NCBI RefSeq assembly: GCF_036002945.1
Contig: NZ_CP108529.1
Span: forward strand, 1,054,001-1,118,000
DNA length: 64,000 nt
Reading direction: 5' to 3'
Origin: Streptomyces sp. NBC_01224
GTDB lineage: Bacteria; Actinomycetota; Actinomycetes; Streptomycetales; Streptomycetaceae
The position numbers and the translations under genes are program-made. The notes under the pieces are model-generated. The model made no database searches, had not been told where the DNA came from, and was given only the letters and a program-made list of their open reading frames with translations. Shown here in pieces: positions 8,187-14,724 of this stretch. The stretch's first letter is position 1. Each line of letters begins with the position of its first letter.

Positions 8187-9455
8187 TTGACCGACAATGA
8201 TCACGCCGTCCGCTCCGAGGCGTTCTTCTCCCTGCACCACAAGCTGCCCCGACAGAGCCCCGGATCCGATGCCACCACCCGGCGGCTGCTGGGGCTCACC
8301 GGCCCGTTGCCGCGCCGTCCGCGCGTCCTGGATCTGGGCTGCGGGCCCGGCCGCGCCGCACTGCTGCTCGCCGCCGAGGCGGGCGCCGAGGTGACCGCCG
8401 TCGATCTCCACGAGCCGTTCCTCGACGAATTGCGCGAGGCGGCCGAGGCCCGTGGGCTCGGCGACCGTATCGATACGGTCCGGGCCGACATGGCCGAGCT
8501 CTCCGGTCCCGACTTCCCGGACGGGTCGTTCGATCTCGTCTGGGCCGAGGGGGCCGCGTACATCATCGGTTTCGACACCGCTCTGCGTGACTGGAAGCGG
8601 CTGCTCGCCCCGGGCGGCTCCCTCGTCGTCAGCGAGTGCGTCTGGACGACGGACGCGCCGACGGACGAAGCCCGCGCCTTCTGGGAGCAGCAAACCTCGC
8701 TGCGCCCCGTGGCGGCCAACACCGCGGCAGCCGTGGCGGCCGGCTACCACGTCCTCGGGGTTCGGGTGCAGCCCGACAGCGACTGGGACGAGTACTACGT
8801 CCCGCTCGCCGAGCGTGTCGAGGCCGCCGACACGTCGGCTCCCGGTATGGAGTGGGCGCTCGCGGCGAGCCGCGAGGAGCTGGCCATGCGGCGCGACCAC
8901 GGTACGGAGTACGGCTACGCCTGCTACGTACTGCGCCCCGCCGATCCACGCTGGACGACCCGGCCGGAGACGGCGGCGGACATCGAGGCCGTACACACGG
9001 TCAACGCCGCCGCGTTCCCGACGCCGGACGAAGCCACTCTCGTCGACGCGCTGCGCACCGATCCGGCGGCCTGGCTGCCCGGCCTCGGGTACGTCGCGCT
9101 GGATGGCCCGGACGGCGACATCGCGGCGTACGCGCTGCTGACCCGGTGCCGGGTCGGGGACGCGCCGGCGCTCGCGCTGGCCCCGGTGGCGACGGCCCCG
9201 GACCGTCAGCGGCAGGGTGCCGGACAGGCCGTGGTGCGGGCCGCGCTCGACGCGGCCCGGCTGCGGGGCGAGTCGCTCGTCCTGGTACTCGGTCATCCCG
9301 AGTACTACACGAAGTTCGGTTTCGTACCGGCGTCCCGGTACGGGATCCGGCCGGGCTTCGACGTCCCGGACGAAGCGATGATGGCCCTGGTGCTCGACGA
9401 CTCCGTGCCGGTGCCGCAGGGCACGATCCGTTACCCGGCGGCTTTCGGCGTCTGA
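8187..9455 (+). CDS. Class I SAM methyltransferase fused to a GNAT acetyltransferase
   Basis: A 422-residue fusion. Residues ~1-245 are a SAM-dependent methyltransferase: VLDLGCGPGRAALLLA is motif I, VTAVDLHEPFLDEL motif II, and SFDLVWAEGAAY the motif IV region. Residues ~252-422 form a YhbS-like N-acetyltransferase, with VATAPDRQRQGAGQAVV as the acetyl-CoA P-loop and HPEYYTKFGFVPAS as the typical end. I see no stop or frameshift between the halves, so one protein carries both activities. The start is TTG at 8187, with AAGGG about 10 nt upstream. Substrates are unknown. A hairpin terminator follows. Confidence 0.88.
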   Translation: MTDNDHAVRSEAFFSLHHKLPRQSPGSDATTRRLLGLTGPLPRRPRVLDLGCGPGRAALLLAAEAGAEVTAVDLHEPFLDELREAAEARGLGDRIDTVRADMAELSGPDFPDGSFDLVWAEGAAYIIGFDTALRDWKRLLAPGGSLVVSECVWTTDAPTDEARAFWEQQTSLRPVAANTAAAVAAGYHVLGVRVQPDSDWDEYYVPLAERVEAADTSAPGMEWALAASREELAMRRDHGTEYGYACYVLRPADPRWTTRPETAADIEAVHTVNAAAFPTPDEATLVDALRTDPAAWLPGLGYVALDGPDGDIAAYALLTRCRVGDAPALALAPVATAPDRQRQGAGQAVVRAALDAARLRGESLVLVLGHPEYYTKFGFVPASRYGIRPGFDVPDEAMMALVLDDSVPVPQGTIRYPAAFGV

Positions 9456-9461
9456 CGTGCC

Positions 9462-9501
9462 GTCCGGCCCCGCCGTGCCCCCGTGGTGCGGCGGGCCGGA
9501 C
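9462..9501 (+). terminator. Hairpin terminator after methyltransferase-GNAT gene
   Basis: GTCCGGCC-C-CGCCG pairs with CGGCGGGCCGGAC (one bulged C), giving a ~13-bp GC stem directly after the stop codon. No U-tract. Confidence 0.65.
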
Positions 9502-9596
9502 ATGCCAGGACCCGAAGTGCGGACAAGCGGCTTTTGTACGGCAGACTTGAGCGGACTCGACGGGACCGGCGCACGGGGCCGGGACCATAGCGAAGG

Positions 9597-10196
9597 ATGG
9601 GTATGCCGACCACACCAGCCACCGCGGCGAACAGCTCGTCGAACGGCACAGCAGAAGCGATCATGCTCGAACTGGTCGATGAGAACGGCACCACCATCGG
9701 TACGGCGGAGAAGCTCGCCGCCCATCAGCCGCCCGGTCAACTGCACCGGGCCTTCTCGGTGTTCCTCTTCGACGAGCAGGGCAGGCTGCTGCTGCAGCGC
9801 CGCGCGCTCGGCAAGTACCACTCCCCCGGTGTCTGGTCGAACACCTGTTGCGGCCATCCCTACCCGGGTGAGGCGCCCTTCGCCGCCGCCGCCCGGCGTA
9901 CGTACGAGGAGCTGGGGGTCTCTCCCTCCCTGCTGGCGGAGGCGGGCACGGTCCGCTACAACCACCCCGACCCGGCCTCCGGCCTGGTGGAGCAGGAGTT
10001 CAACCATCTCTTCGTGGGAATGGCGCAGGACCAGTTGCACCCGGACCCGGAGGAAGTCGGCGAGACCGCGTTCGTGACAGCCGACGAGCTGACCGAGCAG
10101 CATGCCCGGGCGCCGTTCTCGGCCTGGTTCATGACCGTGCTGGATGCCGCACGACCGGCGATCAGGGAGCTGACCGGACCGTCCGCCGGCTGGTAG
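9597..10196 (+). CDS. idi: Isopentenyl-diphosphate delta-isomerase, type I
   Basis: A 199-residue Nudix-fold enzyme interconverting isopentenyl and dimethylallyl diphosphate for terpenoid, quinone and undecaprenyl synthesis. The catalytic Cys lies in WSNTCCGHP (Cys85, or neighbouring Cys84), and the metal-binding Glu pair in RRTYEELGV (104-105). HRAFSVFLFD and LLLQRRALGKYHSPG are the conserved early segments. Length suits the family (~180-200). The first ATG (9597) or the one two codons later may be used. Its stop faces the HATPase gene across 39 bp holding a weak GGCAC/GTGCC hairpin (10207-10219). Confidence 0.95.
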   Translation: MGMPTTPATAANSSSNGTAEAIMLELVDENGTTIGTAEKLAAHQPPGQLHRAFSVFLFDEQGRLLLQRRALGKYHSPGVWSNTCCGHPYPGEAPFAAAARRTYEELGVSPSLLAEAGTVRYNHPDPASGLVEQEFNHLFVGMAQDQLHPDPEEVGETAFVTADELTEQHARAPFSAWFMTVLDAARPAIRELTGPSAGW

Positions 10197-10235
10197 CGAG
10201 CGGAGGGCACCGGGTGCCGCAGCGAATGCGGGTGG

Positions 10236-10691
10236 TCAGAGCTGCGGGCGCAGCGGCAGTGCCGCCCAGATGATCTTTCCGCCGCCTGCGGTGTGTTCCA
10301 CATCGCAGGCGCCGCCCGCTTCCCGGGTGATCTCCCGGACCAGGAGCAGGCCGCGCCCGCCGGTCTGCGCGTAGTCCGTCTCAAGGGCCGTCGGACGGTA
10401 GGGGTGGTTGTCCTCGACGGACACTCTGACCCATTCCGCGCCGACGGCCACCTCGACGGCGAGTTCCGGCGAGAGCAGCGCGGCATGCTTCACGGCGTTG
10501 GTGACCAGCTCGGAGACGATGAGCAGCAGGCCCTCGGCGATGTCGTCGTCCATCGGCACGCCCTGGCGGTTCAGCAGATCGCGTACAGCGTGCCTGGCCT
10601 GCGGTACGGAGACGTCCACGGCCGGGGCGGTGAACCGCCAGACTCCCTCGTACGACACGGGCCGGGCGGGGACACTCCCGCGGCTCTCCAT
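10236..10691 (-). CDS. ATP-binding protein, RsbW/SpoIIAB-type histidine-kinase-like ATPase
   Basis: A 151-residue single-domain GHKL ATPase, a type abundant in Streptomyces as anti-sigma factor kinases. The N box is VSELVTNAVKHA, the G1 box VEDNHPYRP, and the G2 box GGRGLLLVREI. It probably binds a partner sigma factor or anti-sigma antagonist, but none is encoded alongside. The ATG at 10689-10691 is chosen; an in-frame start at 10826 would add 45 residues unlike the family. Upstream sequence is AT-richer, with a short GTCGA/TCGAC inverted repeat near 10786-10801 in the likely promoter. Confidence 0.85.
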   Translation of the reverse strand: MESRGSVPARPVSYEGVWRFTAPAVDVSVPQARHAVRDLLNRQGVPMDDDIAEGLLLIVSELVTNAVKHAALLSPELAVEVAVGAEWVRVSVEDNHPYRPTALETDYAQTGGRGLLLVREITREAGGACDVEHTAGGGKIIWAALPLRPQL

Positions 10692-10825
10692 AGTCCGGTA
10701 CCCGCTCTCGACTCGATGGTGACTGCACGTCGAGTACAGAGTGCGGGGCGCAGTTGGCCCAGACCGTGCTACTGCACAAAAGTCGACTTCTATCGACAGG
10801 TTTTGACCGGACAAGCTCGAAACCA

Positions 10826-11131
10826 TCAGCTCCTGGACCGGTCCTGATCCTCTCCGGTGTGCGCGTCCGGCAGCTCTCCGGCAGCGATGTTCAGTGCGGC
10901 CACCACGACGCCCAGCCAGAAGTAGTTGGTGCCGCGGGACTCGACGGCGTGGAGCAGCCCGACGAGGCCGCCGATCAGCAGAAGCCGGCCGAAGAGGAGC
11001 ATCGAGGTGAGTGTCGCGACCCCGGTGTAGACGAGGCCGACCAGCCCGGCCACGACGAGAAGGGCACCGAGCAGCGCCAGCCAGCCGAAACTGCGGCTCA
11101 GCTTCTTGCCCTCGACTGCGGGATCGGCCAC
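10826..11131 (-). CDS. Small membrane protein, half-length HdeD/DUF308-like
   Basis: A 101-residue protein with about three membrane segments (FGWLALLGALLVVAGLVGLVY, TSMLLFGRLLLIGGLVGLLH, YFWLGVVVAALNIAAG) and a charged tail. Segment spacing looks like the first half of the ~190-residue HdeD/DUF308 family, so it may be a half-size member or a truncation. I looked for the second half in the other frames downstream and found nothing hydrophobic. The start is GTG at 11129-11131. Function unknown. Confidence 0.7.
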   Translation of the reverse strand: MADPAVEGKKLSRSFGWLALLGALLVVAGLVGLVYTGVATLTSMLLFGRLLLIGGLVGLLHAVESRGTNYFWLGVVVAALNIAAGELPDAHTGEDQDRSRS

Positions 11132-11211
11132 GGGAAGCGCCTCACGGTGCGTGCCTGTTCGGCGACCCCTTCTTGATCATAGGTTCGAACCGTACGGATA
11201 GCATCCGGCGC

Positions 11212-11970
11212 ATGGACCGTACGGAACCCCGGCTGGAGCACACCGTCGCGGGCGGTGTCGCCACTGTCGTCATCAGCAACCCCGCCAAACGCAATGCGAT
11301 GACGGCCGCGATGTGGAGCGCGCTGCCCGCTCTGCTGGAGCGGCTGGCCGCCGACCCTGCGGTCCGGGTGCTCGTGCTGACGGGCGCCGGCGACACCTTC
11401 TGTGCCGGTGCGGACATCTCCTCGCTCCGGGATCCGGCGGGCGATCCGCAGGCACTCGCCGTGGCGGCCGAGGAGGCGCTGGCCGCCTTCCCCAGGCCGA
11501 CGCTGGCGGCGGTCCGCGGCTACTGCGTGGGCGGCGGCAGCCAGCTCGCGGCCGCCTGCGATCTGCGGTTCGCCGAGGAGGGTGCGTCGTTCGGCGTGAC
11601 ACCGGCCAAGCTCGGGATCGTGTACGCCGCGTCGTCGACCCGGCGGCTGGTGGCGCTGATCGGGCCGGCCGCCGCGAAGCATCTGCTGTTCTCCGGCGAG
11701 CTGATCGACACCGCACGGGCGCTGCGGACCGGTCTGGTGGACGAGGTGCTGCCGGCCGGTGAGCTGGACAAGCGGGTCGACTCGTACGTACGGACCCTGG
11801 CAGCGCGCTCGCAGCTGACGCAGGCGGCAGCGAAGGAGTTCGCCACAGGCCGCGAGGACCGGGACGCCTACTGGGCGGAGCAGGCGCGGCGCAGCGGCGA
11901 CACCGCGGAGGGTGTCGCCGCGTTCCTGGAGCGGCGCGCGCCGCGCTTCACCTGGACGACGGGGTCGTGA
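11212..11970 (+). CDS. Enoyl-CoA hydratase/isomerase family protein
   Basis: A 252-residue crotonase-fold protein, probably hydrating or isomerising an acyl-CoA. VVISNPAKRNAMT and LVLTGAGDTFCAGADISSL are the CoA-binding and first oxyanion-hole segments; GYCVGGGSQLAAACDLRFA supplies the second. The catalytic Glu position near FGVTPAKLGIV is not a clear Glu, so isomerase or another crotonase chemistry is possible. ATG at 11212 is used. It is convergent with the PfpI gene, 11 bp apart, with no clear terminator between. It stands apart from the beta-oxidation operon at 32-39 kb. Confidence 0.88.
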   Translation: MDRTEPRLEHTVAGGVATVVISNPAKRNAMTAAMWSALPALLERLAADPAVRVLVLTGAGDTFCAGADISSLRDPAGDPQALAVAAEEALAAFPRPTLAAVRGYCVGGGSQLAAACDLRFAEEGASFGVTPAKLGIVYAASSTRRLVALIGPAAAKHLLFSGELIDTARALRTGLVDEVLPAGELDKRVDSYVRTLAARSQLTQAAAKEFATGREDRDAYWAEQARRSGDTAEGVAAFLERRAPRFTWTTGS

Positions 11971-11981
11971 CGCCCCCGCGG

Positions 11982-12620
11982 CTACTGCTCAGGGATGAAG
12001 CGGCTCTTGCCGCGGAACTCCTCGACCAGTGCCGCCGGGGCCTTCGCCGGTGAGCCCGCGTCGTACGGCGGCTGCGGGTCGTACTCGGTCAGCAGCTGTA
12101 CGGCCATGGCGTGCTCGTCGTTCGCGATCCGGCCGAGCAGGGTGAGCCCCATGTCGATGCCGGAGGAGACGCCTGCTGCCGTGACGTACTTGCCGTCGAA
12201 GACGACGCGTTCGCCGGTCGCGTCCGTGCCGAAGCTCTTCAAAATGTCCAGCGCGAGCCAGTGCGACGTGGCTCGGCGGCCCTTCAGCAGTCCGGCCGCG
12301 GCGAGCAGCAGCGAGGGGGTGCAGACGGACGTGGTCCAGGTGCTGGTGGCGTCGGCCGTGCGCAGCCAGCCGAGCAGCGCCTCGTTCTCCATCTGGTCGC
12401 TCTGGCCGGGGCCACCGGGGACGACCACCACATCCGGTGCAGGCACGTCGGCGAAGGTCTTGTCGGCGACGAGCGCGAGGCTGCCGTTGTCGTTGCGCAC
12501 TGGTCCGGTCCGTTCGGCGACGAACACGGTCTCGGCGCCGGGGGTGCGGGCGAGCATTTCGTAGGGGCCCACGGCGTCGAGTGAGGTGAAGCGGTCGAAG
12601 AGGACGATGGCGATCTGCAT
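11982..12620 (-). CDS. DJ-1/PfpI family protein
   Basis: A 212-residue glutamine-amidotransferase-like protein. FDRFTSLDAVGPYEML is the N-terminal signature, VVVVPGGPG holds the first part of the site, and the nucleophile Cys sits in TTSVCTPSLLLAAAGLLKGRRATSHW. That arrangement matches isonitrile-hydratase-like members of the InhA group more than classical proteases. It lies 19 bp downstream of an AraC-type regulator with the same fold, and the two probably form an operon. ATG at 12618-12620 has AAGGAACCCCC just upstream. Substrate unknown. Confidence 0.9.
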   Translation of the reverse strand: MQIAIVLFDRFTSLDAVGPYEMLARTPGAETVFVAERTGPVRNDNGSLALVADKTFADVPAPDVVVVPGGPGQSDQMENEALLGWLRTADATSTWTTSVCTPSLLLAAAGLLKGRRATSHWLALDILKSFGTDATGERVVFDGKYVTAAGVSSGIDMGLTLLGRIANDEHAMAVQLLTEYDPQPPYDAGSPAKAPAALVEEFRGKSRFIPEQ

Positions 12621-12639
12621 GGGGGTTCCTTTCGTTCGG

Positions 12640-13602
12640 TCAGTCGATGGCGGGCTGGGTCCAAAAGCGTCGCCGGTATTCGGCGGGTGCCGTGCCGAGG
12701 GCCTTGGTGAACGCGCGGCGCATGGCCTCCGGGGTTCCGTAGCCGCAGGCGCGTGAGATGCCGGTTACGCCGTCGGTGGTGTCCTCCAGCAGCCGACGGG
12801 CGTGTTCGAGGCGTACCCGGTCGACGTAACGGCCCGGTGTGAGGCCCGTCTCTGCCTGGAAGGCGCGGGCGAAGTGGCGGGGCGAGAGGCGGGCGCGGGC
12901 GGCGAGCGCCTCGACGGAGAGATCGTCGCCGGGGTGCTCGGTGATCCAGTGCTGGACCTCGCGCAGCGGTTCGCGCCGGGCGGTCTGGGCGGTGAGCTGG
13001 ACGCTGAACTGGGCCTGGTTCCCGGGTCTGCGCAGAAAGACCACCAGGTGGCGGGCGACGGTGAGCGCGATGTCCCTGCCGTGGTCCTCCTCGACGAGTG
13101 CGAGGGCGAGGTCGATACCGGCGGTGACTCCGGCGGAGGTGGCCAGCCTGCCGTCGCGTACGAAGATCGGGTCCGGGTCGACCTCGACCGCCGGGTAGCT
13201 GCGGGCGAGGTGCTCGCAGACCGTCCAGTGCGTGGTCACCCGATGCCCGTCCAGCAGTCCTGCCGCGGCGAGCAGCAGCGCACCGGTGCAGACGGAGACG
13301 AGCCGTTCGGCGTGTGCGGCGTGGTCCCGTAGCCAGTCGACGAGCGCCGGGTCGGGGGTTCGAGTGCCCTCGCCGCCCGGGACGAGGAGGGTGTGCGGCG
13401 GTTCGGCGTCGGCGAGGCCGCCGTCCGGGACGAGGGTCAGGCCGCTGCTGGTACGGACCGGAGCGCCGTCGAGGGAGGCGGTGCGCAGTTCGTACCCGGC
13501 CCCGGGGAAGCGGGAGGCCCCGGCGAAGACCTCCACCGGGCCGGTCACATCGAGGCTCTGGACGCCGTCGAAGAGGACGACGAGTACGGATCGCTGCGTC
13601 AT
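12640..13602 (-). CDS. GlxA-type transcriptional regulator (DJ-1/PfpI + AraC HTH)
   Basis: A 320-residue regulator. Residues ~5-170 are a DJ-1/PfpI domain (VVLFDGVQSLDVTGPVEVF, LLVPGGEGTR, SVCTGALLLAAAGLLDGHRVTTHW). Residues ~215-310 form a double helix-turn-helix of the AraC family (LSVEALAARARLSPRHFARAF, GISRACGYGTPEAMRRAF). The domain probably senses a small molecule or is a degenerate enzyme. It likely controls the PfpI gene downstream. The start used is the ATG at 13600-13602, with AGGA eight bases upstream; an ATG three codons earlier is the alternative. Confidence 0.9.
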   Translation of the reverse strand: MTQRSVLVVLFDGVQSLDVTGPVEVFAGASRFPGAGYELRTASLDGAPVRTSSGLTLVPDGGLADAEPPHTLLVPGGEGTRTPDPALVDWLRDHAAHAERLVSVCTGALLLAAAGLLDGHRVTTHWTVCEHLARSYPAVEVDPDPIFVRDGRLATSAGVTAGIDLALALVEEDHGRDIALTVARHLVVFLRRPGNQAQFSVQLTAQTARREPLREVQHWITEHPGDDLSVEALAARARLSPRHFARAFQAETGLTPGRYVDRVRLEHARRLLEDTTDGVTGISRACGYGTPEAMRRAFTKALGTAPAEYRRRFWTQPAID

Positions 13603-13710
13603 GACTGCCATCCTGGGCAACCGGGAGCATGGCCGCAATGACGAAAAGCCCACCTTTTCTGCCAGGCCGGGGCTCGCACGGATTGGGCGTCGCCCCGGGG
13701 TTACGGGACG

Positions 13711-13730
13711 TACCGACCAGTCGGTAACGT
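13711..13730 (+). promoter_or_regulatory. TetR-type operator overlapping a -10 box
   Basis: TACCGAC-CA-GTCGGTA (13711-13726) is a perfect 7-bp inverted repeat with a 2-bp centre, of the form bound by many actinobacterial TetR regulators. TAACGT (13725-13730), 6 bp before the ATG at 13737, could be a -10 box. Repressor binding would then block transcription of the following gene. No TetR gene is adjacent. Confidence 0.5.
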
Positions 13731-13736
13731 TCTCGC

Positions 13737-14600
13737 ATGACTACTCTGCCGCCGCGCGCCGGACGCCGCTGCCACAACGCCATCAACCCGTTGCACTCGA
13801 CCGTCTACTTCTCCCCCGACCTCGGCAAGGAGCTCCGAGAGCTCGGCATCGACGACTCGAACGCCGCCTACTTCGCCGCGCGCGGGGCGGCTCTGGGCGC
13901 CGTCGGCCCCGGCACGGTCACCGCGGCCTTCTACAACTTCAACCACGACCTCGTCGCCCGGCACCTGCCCGCCGTATGGTCCGTCGCCTCGCCGCAGGCG
14001 GTCCTGGACGCCCGGCTGCGCGCAGCCGACTCCACGCTGCGCCGACTGCTGGGCGAGGAGATCATCACCTCCCCCGAATTGGCCGAGGCGGCCGGACTGG
14101 CGCTCCGCGCCGCCGAGGCGTGCACCCGACACGCCCGGCCGCTCTACGCCGCCCATGCCGATCTTCCGGTGCCCGAGCAGCCGCATCTGGCGTACTGGCA
14201 CGCGGGGACGCTGCTGCGCGAACACCGCGGCGACGGCCATCTCGCAGCTCTCCTCGCTGCCGGTCTCGACCCGGTGGAGGCCCTGGTCAGCCACACGGCG
14301 ACCGGCAAGGGAATGTCCCCGCGCTGGGTCCTCGCCACCCGCGGCTGGCGCCGTAGCGACTGGGAGGAGGCGTCCGAGCGGCTGCGCGGGCGTGGACTCC
14401 TGGACGGCGAGGGCGAATTGACAGCGGCGGGTGTCGCGCTGCGGGCGGATCTGGAGGACGCCACGGACCGGATGGACCAGGCCCCGTACGAGCATCTGGG
14501 CGAGGAGGGTGTGGCTCGGCTGACCGAGCTGGCGCGCGGATTCCTGTTCACGGCGGCCTCGGCGGGCGCATTCCCGGCCGACCTGATCGGCAAGGGCTGA
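13737..14600 (+). CDS. SCO6745 family protein
   Basis: A 287-residue cytoplasmic protein that I recognise as the SCO6745/SalK-like family of actinobacteria, all-helical with a winged-helix-like C-terminal part. Recognisable segments are RCHNAINPLHSTVYFSPD at the start, FYNFNHDLVARHLPAVWS, and LATRGWRRSDWEEASERL. Its biochemical role is not established to my knowledge. The ATG follows a candidate -10 box by only 6 bp with no Shine-Dalgarno, so the mRNA is probably leaderless, and a TetR-type palindrome covers that -10. It ends in a strong terminator. Confidence 0.85.
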   Translation: MTTLPPRAGRRCHNAINPLHSTVYFSPDLGKELRELGIDDSNAAYFAARGAALGAVGPGTVTAAFYNFNHDLVARHLPAVWSVASPQAVLDARLRAADSTLRRLLGEEIITSPELAEAAGLALRAAEACTRHARPLYAAHADLPVPEQPHLAYWHAGTLLREHRGDGHLAALLAAGLDPVEALVSHTATGKGMSPRWVLATRGWRRSDWEEASERLRGRGLLDGEGELTAAGVALRADLEDATDRMDQAPYEHLGEEGVARLTELARGFLFTAASAGAFPADLIGKG

Positions 14601-14622
14601 GCCGCCGACCGGCGGACAAGTG

Positions 14623-14654
14623 GGGTGGTCGGGCGACACGGCGCCCGACCACCC
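14623..14654 (+). terminator. Perfect 13-bp hairpin terminator
   Basis: GGGTGGTCGGGCG pairs with CGCCCGACCACCC around the 6-nt loop ACACGG, 22 bp after the SCO6745-family stop. It is one of the strongest stems in the window. Confidence 0.85.
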
Positions 14655-14724
14655 GGCACAATGCAGGCGAAGGGGCCCCGCCCCGGTAAGCACAGCCAGT
14701 ACGAGAAGGCGAGTCGGTAGAACC

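Noticed and set aside
10826..11131. A frameshifted full-length HdeD protein
   Set aside because: The other frames after the stop contain no hydrophobic continuation, so a short protein rather than a simple frameshift is reported.
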